Source: Myxococcota bacterium
GTDB lineage: Bacteria > Myxococcota_A > UBA9160 > SMWR01
Length of the DNA stretch: 64,000 bases
Assembly (NCBI GenBank): GCA_039030075.1
Contig: JBCCEW010000004.1
Span: forward strand, 89,826-153,825
Reading direction: 5' to 3'
Shown here one piece after another: positions 1-9,777 of the stretch. Under the pieces are notes generated by a model. It searched no databases and was not told the origin of the DNA. It saw only the letters and a program-made list of their open reading frames with translations. Numbering within the stretch: the first letter of the stretch is position 1; each line of letters opens with the position of its first letter. Made by a program: the position numbers and the translations under genes.

Positions 1-556
1 GCTGGACCTTCCCCTGAGCGAGCTCCGCGGCCTTGGTGCGGGTCGAAGCGCTGCCCTGGTTGCGCTGGTCGTAGTAACCACCGGCGCCGTAGATGTGGGC
101 GGCGCTGTGCTCTGCCGAGAGGTCGGCGATGCGTGCCTGGGTGGCGGGCGAGAGCGCTGCGTAGGCCCGCACCGCGTCGGCGAGCAGCGTGTCGCCGCCC
201 TCCTCCGGGACCTCGACGGCATAGAGCAGGGTGCCCATGGCAGGCTGCTCGTAGAAACTGACTTCGGAATGCCAACCGCCGCCGAAGTTCTGCTTCTCGT
301 CGGCCTCTTTCACTACCGCGATCACCTCGGGAATCCCCGGGACCGCCTCGATGAACGGGTGCCGATCGAGGGACCCGAAGCCCGCGCCGATTTCCCGCAA
401 TCGGGGCGCGTCGAGCTGCTGGCCACGGACGACGAGCAGGCGGTGCTCGAGCAGCAGCGCCCGGAGCTTCGCGACCTCGGCAGCGTCGGGCGGATCGGCG
501 AGGTCCAGGTCGTGGAGTTCGACGCCAAAGGCGCCGGCGAGCGGAGTGATGCGCAT
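1..556 (-). CDS. TauD/TfdA-family Fe(II)/2-oxoglutarate dioxygenase (3' part outside window)
   Basis: Only the N-terminal 185 residues are inside the window; the gene runs off the left edge. The family uses Fe(II), O2 and 2-oxoglutarate to hydroxylate small organic substrates such as taurine or aryloxyalkanoates. Visible support is the family block GGGWHSEVSFYEQPAMGT (residues 92-109), where His96 is the first iron ligand, followed by the usual LLYA and GGDTLLAD segments. The acidic ligand after His is Glu98 rather than the usual Asp. The ATG at 556 is preceded by AGGAAG. The substrate cannot be inferred. The family call is firm; the distal His and Arg residues cannot be checked. Confidence 0.85.
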   Translation of the reverse strand, partial: MRITPLAGAFGVELHDLDLADPPDAAEVAKLRALLLEHRLLVVRGQQLDAPRLREIGAGFGSLDRHPFIEAVPGIPEVIAVVKEADEKQNFGGGWHSEVSFYEQPAMGTLLYAVEVPEEGGDTLLADAVRAYAALSPATQARIADLSAEHSAAHIYGAGGYYDQRNQGSASTRTKAAELAQGKVQ

Positions 557-643
557 GGAGGCTTCCTGGTTGAAGGCCGCCCCAGGGTAAACCATCGTTC
601 CCCGGGAGGGCGGCCCCAGACCGGCCGCCAGGGAGGGAGCGCC

Positions 644-1033
644 ATGCACGTCCTTACACGCATCGCCGCAGCGGGTGGACTCCTCTTCGCCGTCGCCTGT
701 TCGGCGGCCCCGGGCGAGGTGAGCGAAATCTCGGCGGACGCCCTGCTGGGCACGCCGCCCGCCGGAGCTTTGATCCTCGACGTCCGCAGCGCCGAGGAGT
801 TCGCGTCGGGTCACGTGCCCGGCGCCACGAACCTCTCCCACGAGAGCGTCGCCGCGCGTCTGGGCGAGCTCGAGTCGTATCGCGACCAGCCGGTCGTCGT
901 CTACTGCGAGTCGGGCCGGCGCGCGGGCCGGGTCACGGACCAGCTCCTGGAAGCGGGCTTCACCGACGTGCGCCACCTCACCGGCGACATGCGCGCCTGG
1001 CGCGAGGCGGGGCGTCCGGTCGAGAAACCCTGA
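644..1033 (+). CDS. Rhodanese-domain protein, exported, possibly a lipoprotein
   Basis: A 129-residue protein made of a hydrophobic N-terminal signal and one rhodanese domain. The start is placed at the ATG at 644, just after GGGAGGGAG. The signal ends FAVACSAAP; the Cys could be lipidated, but Ala at -3 is not a classic lipobox, so periplasmic or lipoprotein location is an inference. The rhodanese core shows LILDVRSAEEFASGHVPGA and the active-site loop YCESGRRAG, with the catalytic Cys. Rhodaneses move sulfane sulfur to thiophilic acceptors; the physiological partner is unknown. It converges on rqcH and is probably transcribed alone. Confidence 0.85.
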   Translation: MHVLTRIAAAGGLLFAVACSAAPGEVSEISADALLGTPPAGALILDVRSAEEFASGHVPGATNLSHESVAARLGELESYRDQPVVVYCESGRRAGRVTDQLLEAGFTDVRHLTGDMRAWREAGRPVEKP

Positions 1034-1058
1034 AGCTCGGGGGCGGCGCCCGACTCCC

Positions 1059-2555
1059 TCAGTCTTCGATGCGCGCGTCGAGCACGCGCCGCAGCCGACC
1101 CTCTTCCCGGCGCAGATGTACGTTCTTTCCGCCGTGGACTTCGACGAGACCGGGCTTCGAGCCCTTCGGCTTGCGGACGTTCTTGATCGGCACGACGTGG
1201 ACGTCTACCCGACTCGCCTTCTTCGCCTTCGAGTAGTGGGCAGCCAGCTCGCAAGCGTCGAGGATCGCGTCGGAGGGCGGATCGTCGCGCCCCTCGGTAC
1301 GGAGGATCACGTGGCTCCCCGGCGTCGCAGCGACGTGGAAGAAGAGATCCTTCCCGCGTGCGAGGCGCGTCGACAGGTAGTCGTTCGCGGCGTCGCTGCG
1401 CCCGACCCAGATCTCCAGCCCCTCGGCAGTGCGGTAACGGCGCGGCACGAACTTCGCGGGCAGCTTGCGCCCCGCGAGCTTCGCCTCATTCGCATCGGCG
1501 CGCTTCTTCGGCGGGGGCGGAGGCTGGTACTTCCCGAGGAGCTTCGCGACGTCCTTGCGCTCGGCAAAGGCTGCGAGTGCGGCGTCGTCGGCAGCCTCCG
1601 CGAAGGCCGCCTCGAGTGCGGTCACCGTGTCGCGTGACGCGCGGACGCCGTCGAGCTGGGCGCCGGCTTTCGTGAGCGCGCGAATCCCCTTGCGGTAGCG
1701 CTGGAAGAGCCGTTCGAGATTCTCGCCCGGCCCCAGCGTGGGGTCGAGTTCGATGCGCACGTCCTCGTCGCTGTCCCAGTCGCGGACGACCACCTCGGTG
1801 TCGCCGCGCTTCACCCGATCGAGGGCGCTCTTCAAGAGCTCCCCGTGCCGCTCGAGCTGGCTCGCCGACTCGGCTTTCGCGAGCTCGCGGTCGAGCTTCT
1901 CGAGCTTCCGATCGAGGGACTTCCCCTCTTTGCGCAGTGCCTGCTCCAGACGGCGGCGCAGCGCCTGGGCCTCGCCATCGCTCTCGCGCCCGGCGTAGTG
2001 GTTCTCGATCGCCGCGAGGAAGGCGCCGTCTTCGACCTCGGCGAACCGATCCTCGCCCACTTTGGGAACCGTGCGCGCGGGCGACTGCCAGGACTCGCCC
2101 TGGACGAGTTCGGGGCGCGTGTCCTTGAGCGGGCGAAGGGTGAGTGCGATGCGGTCGTCGGCGTCGAGGATCACCACGTTGCTCTTGCGCCCGAAGATGG
2201 CCAGCAAGAGGGTCGCGGGCCCTTCGCGGGTTTCGAGGCGAAGGGCGAGCTGGCGATCGCCGTCGATCATCTCGACCGCACGCAGCCGCGACCCTCGGAC
2301 GTGGGCGCGCAGGTACTGGGCGAAGCGCGGCGTCCCGGGCGCTCCGCTCGGCATGTCGTCGGGCGCGCCCACCCGGGCGCCCTGCGGATCGCACGAGAGC
2401 CGCAGGAAGTGGCGGTTGCCGCCCTCGGCGCTTCCACCGTAGAGCTCCAGCGCAATGCTGGTCGGGTCGGGCTGGGACACGCCCTGAATGCGATGCCCTG
2501 CGGCGCCGCGCTGCAGGATCACGGCCGCTCGTTCCAGTTCGCGTAGGCTCAGCAC
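1059..2555 (-). CDS. rqcH: NFACT-family protein, RqcH-like ribosome quality-control factor
   Basis: About 498 residues with the NFACT layout: an N-terminal NFACT-N domain (GRKSNVVILDADDR), a central region rich in Glu/Lys/Leu that looks coiled coil, and a C-terminal NFACT-R domain with DYLSTRLARGKDLFFHVA and TPGSHVILR. Bacterial RqcH binds stalled 50S subunits and, with tRNA-Ala, adds C-terminal Ala tails to aborted chains; older names are FbpA-like or DUF814 protein. The start is placed at GTG 2555, 4 nt after the mutM stop, with a purine-rich AGAGGTGAGG before it. The longer open frame into mutM is not credible. Coupling to mutM suggests one transcript. Confidence 0.85.
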   Translation of the reverse strand: MLSLRELERAAVILQRGAAGHRIQGVSQPDPTSIALELYGGSAEGGNRHFLRLSCDPQGARVGAPDDMPSGAPGTPRFAQYLRAHVRGSRLRAVEMIDGDRQLALRLETREGPATLLLAIFGRKSNVVILDADDRIALTLRPLKDTRPELVQGESWQSPARTVPKVGEDRFAEVEDGAFLAAIENHYAGRESDGEAQALRRRLEQALRKEGKSLDRKLEKLDRELAKAESASQLERHGELLKSALDRVKRGDTEVVVRDWDSDEDVRIELDPTLGPGENLERLFQRYRKGIRALTKAGAQLDGVRASRDTVTALEAAFAEAADDAALAAFAERKDVAKLLGKYQPPPPPKKRADANEAKLAGRKLPAKFVPRRYRTAEGLEIWVGRSDAANDYLSTRLARGKDLFFHVAATPGSHVILRTEGRDDPPSDAILDACELAAHYSKAKKASRVDVHVVPIKNVRKPKGSKPGLVEVHGGKNVHLRREEGRLRRVLDARIED

Positions 2556-2559
2556 GTCC

Positions 2560-3435
2560 TCACCTCTGACAGCGGGGACAGTAGTGCGTTCCGCGCTGCC
2601 CGAGCACGATCCGCTTGATCGGGGTCCCGCAGGTCGAACAGGGCTCGCCCTTGCGCGCGTAGACCCGACGCTCGCTCTGGTAGGCCCCGTCGCTGCCGTC
2701 CGGTGCGACGTAGTCGCTGATGCTGGACCCACCAGTCTCGATCGATCGCTGCAGCACGTGGCGCAGGCCATCGGCGATCGCGTCGCACTCCTTGCGGGTC
2801 ACCCGGCCGGCCCGACGTCCGGGACGGACTCCCGCCAGGAAGAGACTCTCGTCGGCGTAGATGTTGCCGACACCGGCGAGCACCGCCTGGTCGAGGAGCA
2901 ACGACTTGATCGCGACGGCCCGCTTGCGCGTGGCCGCGAACAGATGGGGACCATCGACCTCCAGTGCGTCGCGCCCCAGGCGCGCCAGACGCGGATGGGT
3001 CTCGCCCGGGGCGATCCAGGCCACCTTCCCGAATTTCCGGACGTCGCGGAAGTACACCTCGGGCCCGTCGTCGGCGAACTCGAAGCGCAAGTGCGTGTGG
3101 TCGTCCGGGTCGAAGCGCACCTGGTCCTCGGGAGCGAGGGCTGCGCGGCTCGTGGCCGACAACAGACGCAGGCTCGACGCACCGGCGGGAAAGAGCTGTC
3201 CGGTCATGCCCAGATGGAGCAGCAGGCTCGAGGCGTCATCGAGTTCGGCGAGCAGATACTTGCCGCGACGATGGAGCGCGACGACGTCGCGCCCGGTCAA
3301 GCGCTTCCGCAACCGATCGGGCGCCGTGACGAAGAAGTAGCTCGGCGGCGTGGTCCGGACGCGCGCGATCTGGCGCCCCACCAGGTGGGGCGCGATGCGA
3401 CGGCGGGTGACTTCGACTTCGGGTAGCTCGGGCAC
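2560..3435 (-). CDS. mutM: Formamidopyrimidine-DNA glycosylase (Fpg/MutM)
   Basis: Removes oxidised purines such as 8-oxoguanine and nicks the abasic site. The 291-residue protein has the normal family length. After Met removal the N-terminus is PELPEVE with catalytic Pro and Glu; the Lys of RRGKYLL matches the family phosphate-contacting Lys. The helix-two-turn-helix block GNIYADESLFLAGVRP and a terminal zinc finger (CSTC and CPRC) are intact. The start is GTG 3435 with CGGAG 5 nt upstream. It lies immediately upstream of rqcH and downstream of msrA on the same strand, so oxidative-damage repair of DNA and protein is grouped here. Confidence 0.95.
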   Translation of the reverse strand: MPELPEVEVTRRRIAPHLVGRQIARVRTTPPSYFFVTAPDRLRKRLTGRDVVALHRRGKYLLAELDDASSLLLHLGMTGQLFPAGASSLRLLSATSRAALAPEDQVRFDPDDHTHLRFEFADDGPEVYFRDVRKFGKVAWIAPGETHPRLARLGRDALEVDGPHLFAATRKRAVAIKSLLLDQAVLAGVGNIYADESLFLAGVRPGRRAGRVTRKECDAIADGLRHVLQRSIETGGSSISDYVAPDGSDGAYQSERRVYARKGEPCSTCGTPIKRIVLGQRGTHYCPRCQR

Positions 3436-3529
3436 GCAGACTCCGGCGCGAGTGTCGCCGAGACCGCGGGCGCGCGCGACGCTGCCGGCCTTCTGACTCG
3501 AACACCCGTGGCCAGGCGTTCAGGGCGAC

Positions 3530-4177
<648 letters not shown>

Positions 4178-4334
4178 GGTGGTCTCCTGGTGGTTGCCGC
4201 CGCGGCTCGGCCGGTCGCGGCAGAGCGGCGAGCGGTCCGATCGTCAGCGCGACCCAACCATCACGCTCGCCCGACGATTCCGACGCCGGCGGCGCGCCTC
4301 GGTTACGCTGTCCACTCTAGCGGAGGCCCCCACC

Positions 4335-5456
4335 ATGCATACCGACCTGTGCGACCAGCTCGACATCGAGTTCCCGATCTTTGCCTTCACCCACTGCCGC
4401 GACGTCGTCGTGGCGGTGTCACAAGCCGGCGGTTTCGGCGTCCTCGGGGCGGTGGGCTTCACGCCCGAGCAGCTCGAGGTGGAGCTTCGTTGGATCGACG
4501 AGCACATCGGTGACGCCCCCTACGGCGTCGACATCGTCATCCCCGGCAAGTACGAGGGGATGGGCGAGACCGACCCCAAGAAGCTCGAAGAGCAGCTCAA
4601 GAAGATGATCCCCGAGCAGCACCGCGCCTTCGCGTCGAAGATCCTCTCCGAGCACGACGTGCCGGAGCTGCCCGCCGATGAAGAGCGACGCGGGGAGCTG
4701 CTGGGCTGGACCGAAGCCACCGCGACGCCTCAAGTGGAAGTCGCGCTGCAACACCCGAAGGTGAAGCTGATCGCCAACGCCCTCGGTACGCCGCCGAAGG
4801 ACATCATCGATCACATCCACGATCAGGGACGCCTCGTCGCGGCGCTCTGCGGACGCGCGCCCCAGGCGCTGAAGCACAAGGAGGCGGGCGTCGACATCAT
4901 CATCGCCCAGGGCACGGAAGGCGGTGGCCACACCGGCGACATCGGCTCGATGGTGCTGTGGCCCGAGGTGATCGATGCGGTTGCTCCCACCCCGGTGCTC
5001 GCGGCCGGCGGCATCGGACGCGGACGCCAGGTGGCAGCGGCCCTCGGCATGGGGGCGCAAGGCGTCTGGACCGGCTCGATCTGGTTGGCCGTCGAAGAGG
5101 CCGAGGCGTCGCCCGAGCAGATGGACTCCTACTTCGTCGCCACGAGCCGCGACACGGTGCGCTCGCGGTCGTGGACCGGGAAGCCGTGCCGCATGTTGAA
5201 GAACGACTGGACCGAGGCGTGGGGCGCCGAGGACACCCCCGACCCGCTGGGCATGCCGCTCCAGGGCATGCTGGTGGGAGACGCGATGTCACGGGTGCAC
5301 CGCTATCCGAAGCCGGCCCAGAGCGTGGCTTTCAACCCCGTCGGTCAGATCGTCGGCAACATGACCGAGAAGCTCGCCGTCCGCGACGTGATCTACCAGA
5401 TCGTCGAAGAGTACGTGGACTCGTTCGACCGGCTGCAGAAGCTGCAGCCTGAGTAA
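4335..5456 (+). CDS. Nitronate monooxygenase-family FMN oxidoreductase
   Basis: A 373-residue TIM-barrel flavoprotein of the 2-nitropropane dioxygenase/nitronate monooxygenase family. It shows the FMN-binding and catalytic block GTEGGGHTGDIGS, with the conserved His, then PVLAAGGIGRGRQVAAAL for phosphate binding. Family members oxidise alkyl nitronates or act as NAD(P)H-dependent flavin or enoyl reductases, so the true substrate is unknown. The start is the ATG at 4335, preceded by GCGGAGG; the longer upstream frame runs antisense to msrA and is rejected. A TACGCT hexamer near 4301 could be the -10 element. It converges on mazG. Confidence 0.85.
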   Translation: MHTDLCDQLDIEFPIFAFTHCRDVVVAVSQAGGFGVLGAVGFTPEQLEVELRWIDEHIGDAPYGVDIVIPGKYEGMGETDPKKLEEQLKKMIPEQHRAFASKILSEHDVPELPADEERRGELLGWTEATATPQVEVALQHPKVKLIANALGTPPKDIIDHIHDQGRLVAALCGRAPQALKHKEAGVDIIIAQGTEGGGHTGDIGSMVLWPEVIDAVAPTPVLAAGGIGRGRQVAAALGMGAQGVWTGSIWLAVEEAEASPEQMDSYFVATSRDTVRSRSWTGKPCRMLKNDWTEAWGAEDTPDPLGMPLQGMLVGDAMSRVHRYPKPAQSVAFNPVGQIVGNMTEKLAVRDVIYQIVEEYVDSFDRLQKLQPE

Positions 5457-5503
5457 GCGGGTTCGACTGGCTGCAGTACGGGGAGACCCCGGGCCCGTCG
5501 GGT

Positions 5504-6274
5504 CTAGCCGTGCCGCTGCTTCACGGCTTCCCAGCGCGCCATCAGGGCGTCGCGGTCGAGGCTCGCGATCGTGCTCCCCTCTCCGGCTACGTCGGACTCG
5601 AGAGTGCGGAAGCGTCCCTCGAACTTCGCGTTCGCGTCGCGCAGGGCCTCTTCGGGTTCCACCTTCGCCCGCTCGGCCAGCGCCACGACGGCGAAGAGGA
5701 GATCGCCGAGCTCTTCGCGCAGCGCCTCTGCGTTCCCGCCCGTGAGCTCGGCGTCCACCTCGGCCAGTTCCTCTTGCACCTTCCCCCGCGCCGCAGCGGC
5801 GTCCGGCCAGGCGAAGCCCGCGCGCGCGGCCCGCGACACCAGTTTGCGTGCGCGCAAGAGCGCGGGGAAAGCCTGGGGCACGCCGTCCATCGCCGAGGTC
5901 TCGCCGCGGTGTTCGCGCTCGGCGCGCTTCTGGGCCTCCCAGGCGTCGCTCTGGGCGTCCGCGTCTTCGATCCGCGCGTCGCCGAATACGTGGGGATGGC
6001 GGCGCACCAGTTTGTCGCACACCGCCTCGACCACGTCGGCGAACGCGAAGTGGCGTGCCTCCTCGGCCATGCGCGCGTGGAACACCACCTGCAGCAGCAG
6101 GTCTCCGAGTTCGTCGCGGAGCTCGTCCCAGGCGCCGCGCCGGATCGCGTCGTCGACTTCGTAGGCCTCCTCGATCGTGTACGGCGCCACGCTGTCGAAG
6201 GTCTGTTCGAGGTCCCACGGACATCCGCCTTCGGGGTTGCGCAACCGGGCCATGATCTCGAGCAAGCGCTCCAC
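5504..6274 (-). CDS. mazG: Nucleoside triphosphate pyrophosphohydrolase MazG
   Basis: Hydrolyses NTPs and dNTPs to the monophosphate plus pyrophosphate; a house-cleaning enzyme that can also lower ppGpp. The 256-residue protein has two MazG repeats: CPWDLEQTFDSVAPYTIEEA then DELRDELGDLLLQVVFHA, and later QEELAEVDAEL with LREELGDLLFAVVALAE. These supply the EExxE and ExxD magnesium ligands. The start is GTG 6274 with AGGAGG 8 nt upstream; the much longer open frame upstream is a shadow of addA. Length and layout match the Escherichia coli-type two-domain MazG. It lies just downstream of addA. Confidence 0.93.
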   Translation of the reverse strand: MERLLEIMARLRNPEGGCPWDLEQTFDSVAPYTIEEAYEVDDAIRRGAWDELRDELGDLLLQVVFHARMAEEARHFAFADVVEAVCDKLVRRHPHVFGDARIEDADAQSDAWEAQKRAEREHRGETSAMDGVPQAFPALLRARKLVSRAARAGFAWPDAAAARGKVQEELAEVDAELTGGNAEALREELGDLLFAVVALAERAKVEPEEALRDANAKFEGRFRTLESDVAGEGSTIASLDRDALMARWEAVKQRHG

Positions 6275-6333
6275 GGGCGTTCCTCCTGTGGGGCGCAGCC
6301 TAGCGGCCTTCCCCGGTCCCGCGGCGGCCGGTT

Positions 6334-9300
6334 CTAGACGAGCAGCAAACGGGCGGTCGCGGGCGCGCCAGTCGCTGCGGTGATCGCCTCGGCGTAGAGC
6401 TGGACCTGAGCGGCGTAGCGGGGCGCGCGTTCGCCGAGCTCGAGATCGGTCTTGAAGTCGACGACGGTCCAGGCGGCGTCGGCGCCCTGCCCTTCGCGGA
6501 AGGCCAGGTCGACCACACCCTCGCCGAAGCGACCGTCGGCACGCGGCCACCAGACGGCGGTCTCGCGGCGCAGCTCGTCCGCCTCCGCGGCGCGGCGCAT
6601 CAGCGGATGGGCCAAGGCGTTCTCCACGGCGCGCGCCGCCGAGCGGCACTCGTCGGGCGAAGCGCCGATGAACCGCCCCTGGAGCCCGGCTGAGCGCTCG
6701 ATCGCCTTGCGCTTCGCCGTCAACGGAACGACCGCGAGGATCGCGTGGACGAGCGTCCCGAAGCGACGGCCATGGGGCCGCTTCGCTGCGCGCGCGACCT
6801 CGTCGATCGGAACCTCGGCGGCGGACTCCGCCAGCGCTTCCGACGCGGCGGTCACGCTCTGGGTTTCGAAGCGCGGCGTCGCGCCCGCCGCGAGGCGCTG
6901 CGATCGCGCGCGCATCCACCCGTCATGGGCGCGCTCGCCGGCGGCAGCCACGTCTCCTTCGTCGACCTCGAGGATCGCCTGCTGACGCAGGCCGACGCGC
7001 TCCTGTACGCCCAGGTCCAGCTGCTTCGGGTCCCACCACACGACGCGGTGTCCTCCGACGCGCGGCTGCAGTGCACCCGCAGCGACCGGCGTTCGGTTAC
7101 CCGGTCGCGCGTTGCTCGGCCGCGGCCCCACCGCGGTGCCCTGGAAGCCGGGACAACCGACCGCGGGCTCCCCCTCGCCGGCGCTCCGCGCCGACGGATA
7201 CAGGGCGGGATCGAGCGCCCCGAGCCAGCCGCCCTCGAGCTCCTCGTCGGCGACGCCGGGCAGCACCAGGAGATCGCGCGCCCGCGTCGCCGCGACGTAG
7301 GCGAGCCGCACCGCTTCCGCCGCGTCGCGCGCGAGCTCGGTTTCGCGCGCATCCAGGAGCTCGCGCGGAGCACAGCCCGCCAGCATCTCGGCCCAGAGTC
7401 CGCGCGCCGGGTCGATGTGACGTCCGGGCTCCTCGCGCGTCGCGCGGCAGGTCGGCTCGCAGAGCACGACGACGGGAAACTCGAGCCCCTTTGCCCGGTG
7501 GGCCGTCATGATGCGGACTCCCTCGGTGCCTTCCTCCACCACCGGCGCTTCTTCGGCTTCTCCGCGCTCGGCGTCGGACGCGAGCCGCTCGACGAAGGCG
7601 CGGAACGACGCGGCACCGCCGCGCTCGAAGCGGCGTCCGAGATCGACCACGCGCAGACAGTTCGCGAGGGCCTGTTCGCCGGTCGGCCAGATCGCGAGAC
7701 CGGCATGGGCGCGGACGGCTTCGAGCAGCTGACCCAGCGTGTCGGCGATCGGCCGCCGGTTGCGACCGCGGTGCAAGGCCGCCAGCAGGTCGAGACTCGC
7801 GGCCAGCGCTTCCGAACCCGCCGGGGGCGCTTCGTCGCGCGGGGCCAACGGATGCAGGGAGCGACCGCTCGCGCGCCACGCCAACAGGACGTCGTCGCTG
7901 AAGGCGAACAGCGGGCCACGCAGCGTCGCGTAGACCGCCAGCTCGTCGCCCGGCCACTCGATCGCCTCGAGGGCGTTGCGCAGCGCGATCACTTCTTCGC
8001 GATCGTGGAAGGAGCGACCGCCCACCAGCACATGGGGGACCTGGCGCGCTTCGAGCGCACGTACGTACGGCCGCGTCACGTCTTCGCGGAAACTCTTGAA
8101 GCGCCGGAAGAGCAGACACACGTGACGCGCCCGGACGGGGACCCGCTCGCCCCCTTCGTCCACCGTCCAACCGCTCTCGTTCACCAGCCACGACACGAAG
8201 GCGCCGGTGGCGTCGGCCAACGACTCCTCGACCTTCCAGCGCACGACGGTCCCGTAGTCGCCGTAGGGCTGGGGAGCAGGCAACACCACCACGGCTGGCT
8301 GACGGGGCTCGCTCTCCCGCACCGGCTCGAGCCCGACGTAGCGTGCCTGCACCTCGGGCGGACCCACCTCCATCGCCGGAGCGAACGCCGCGTTGATGGC
8401 CTCTTGGATCTCGGGGACCGCGCGGAAGCTCGACCGCAGGCGCAGCAGCTCGGCGCCGTGTTCGACGAGGTGTTCCTTCGTCTGTTCGTAGATCGCCACG
8501 TCTGCGCGTCGGAAACGGTAGATCGACTGCTTCGGATCGCCGACCAGGAAGAGCGCACCGGGCGCCGGCAGCGCAGCGCGCCAGTCGGTCGTTTCGGGAT
8601 CCTCGGCGGCGAGGAGCATCAGGATCTCGGCCTGGAGCGGATCCGTGTCCTGGAACTCGTCGACGAAGTAGTGGGTGAAGCGCAGCTTCAGGTCGCGTCG
8701 GACGGAGCGGTCCTCCCGCAGCAGATCGCGGGCGCGCAAGAGCAGATCCACGAAATCGAGGGAGCCCGTCGCCCGTTTCTGTCGGTCGTAGGCGGCGATC
8801 ACCGGCTCCAGCTCGGGCTGCAAACAGGCAGCCAGGTCGGCGTCACAATCGTCGATGAGCTGTCGGAGCTGGACCACGAGGGCGTCGCGCTGGGTGAGCA
8901 CGTCGGTGCGCAGGACACCCTTCGCGAACTCCTTGCGGTTGCGCCCCTTGTAGTGCCACCCCGTGCGGCGATCCCGGGTGAGTTCGCGCAGCTCGGCCTC
9001 GAGGGCATCGTGGTCGCGACCTCGGACGGCCTCGCGCAGGCGGTTCTCGGCGACCCAACGCGCCACGTTCTGCAGGTTCTTCGCGAGCCAGTCCTGGGGA
9101 TCGATCGCGCGTTCCGAGAGCGCGGCCAACGTCTCCAGCCCTTGCATCGCCGTGTCGATCGCGGCTTCGCGGGCGAAGGGGGCGCGCGTCCACCGCGCGG
9201 GAAAGTCGCGGTGCTCGACGAGGCTGCGGGCCGCACCGAGCAACGTCTCGCGCGCGCCGCGGGCGGCGGGTCCCCGCGGCCGACGTCGCAGCAGGCGGCG

Positions 9301-9777
9301 CACCCCTTCGGGCGGATCCGCGAGCGTCGCCTGGAACCAGTCGTCGAAGGCGGCCTCGAGGAAGCGTGCCGAGGCGTCGGGTGCCGCCACCTCGAAGACC
9401 GGGTCGACGCCCGCCTCGATCGGACGCTCGCGCAGCAGATCGCCGCAGAACGCGTGGATGGTGGCGATCCGCGCCAGCTCCAGCGTCTCGAGCGCCGCGA
9501 CGAGCCGCGCGTGCACGGTACCCTCGGGATCGGCGGCCGCACGGGCTCGCTCCAACGCCGCGCGCAGCCGCAGGCGCATCTCGCCGGCCGCCTTGTCGGT
9601 GAAGGTGAGCGCGACCACCGCGTCGAGGCGCGCCTTCCCGCTCTCGATCAGCGCGACGATGCGGCCGACCAGCGCGCTGGTCTTTCCCGTACCCGCCGCC
9701 GCTTCGACGACGAAGGTGGTATCCAGATCCTCGAGGATCCGACGGCGCTCGGTCGCATCGGCCAGGGGCGCGGTCAT
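6334..9777 (-). CDS. addA: AddA-type helicase-nuclease (UvrD-like helicase with PD-(D/E)XK domain)
   Basis: A 1147-residue subunit of the AddAB double-strand-break resection complex, the functional counterpart of RecBCD. Superfamily I helicase motifs are complete: Walker A EAAAGTGKTSALVGRI near the N-terminus, FVDEFQDTDPLQAEIL, LVGDPKQSIYRFRRADV, IMTAHRAKGLEFPVVVL and RLAYVAATRARDLL. The C-terminal nuclease shows GTLVHAIL, then VVDFKTD and QVQLYAEAI, so both active sites look intact. The ATG at 9777 overlaps the addB stop by 4 nt (ATGA), indicating translational coupling. The reading frame stays open far upstream in antisense to addB, but that part is not real. Confidence 0.93.
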   Translation of the reverse strand: MTAPLADATERRRILEDLDTTFVVEAAAGTGKTSALVGRIVALIESGKARLDAVVALTFTDKAAGEMRLRLRAALERARAAADPEGTVHARLVAALETLELARIATIHAFCGDLLRERPIEAGVDPVFEVAAPDASARFLEAAFDDWFQATLADPPEGVRRLLRRRPRGPAARGARETLLGAARSLVEHRDFPARWTRAPFAREAAIDTAMQGLETLAALSERAIDPQDWLAKNLQNVARWVAENRLREAVRGRDHDALEAELRELTRDRRTGWHYKGRNRKEFAKGVLRTDVLTQRDALVVQLRQLIDDCDADLAACLQPELEPVIAAYDRQKRATGSLDFVDLLLRARDLLREDRSVRRDLKLRFTHYFVDEFQDTDPLQAEILMLLAAEDPETTDWRAALPAPGALFLVGDPKQSIYRFRRADVAIYEQTKEHLVEHGAELLRLRSSFRAVPEIQEAINAAFAPAMEVGPPEVQARYVGLEPVRESEPRQPAVVVLPAPQPYGDYGTVVRWKVEESLADATGAFVSWLVNESGWTVDEGGERVPVRARHVCLLFRRFKSFREDVTRPYVRALEARQVPHVLVGGRSFHDREEVIALRNALEAIEWPGDELAVYATLRGPLFAFSDDVLLAWRASGRSLHPLAPRDEAPPAGSEALAASLDLLAALHRGRNRRPIADTLGQLLEAVRAHAGLAIWPTGEQALANCLRVVDLGRRFERGGAASFRAFVERLASDAERGEAEEAPVVEEGTEGVRIMTAHRAKGLEFPVVVLCEPTCRATREEPGRHIDPARGLWAEMLAGCAPRELLDARETELARDAAEAVRLAYVAATRARDLLVLPGVADEELEGGWLGALDPALYPSARSAGEGEPAVGCPGFQGTAVGPRPSNARPGNRTPVAAGALQPRVGGHRVVWWDPKQLDLGVQERVGLRQQAILEVDEGDVAAAGERAHDGWMRARSQRLAAGATPRFETQSVTAASEALAESAAEVPIDEVARAAKRPHGRRFGTLVHAILAVVPLTAKRKAIERSAGLQGRFIGASPDECRSAARAVENALAHPLMRRAAEADELRRETAVWWPRADGRFGEGVVDLAFREGQGADAAWTVVDFKTDLELGERAPRYAAQVQLYAEAITAATGAPATARLLLV

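Noticed and set aside
3436-3529. A possible tRNA T-arm (GTTCGAGTC on the minus strand) between mutM and msrA
   Set aside because: The flanking bases do not form a 5-bp T-stem, acceptor stem or anticodon arm.
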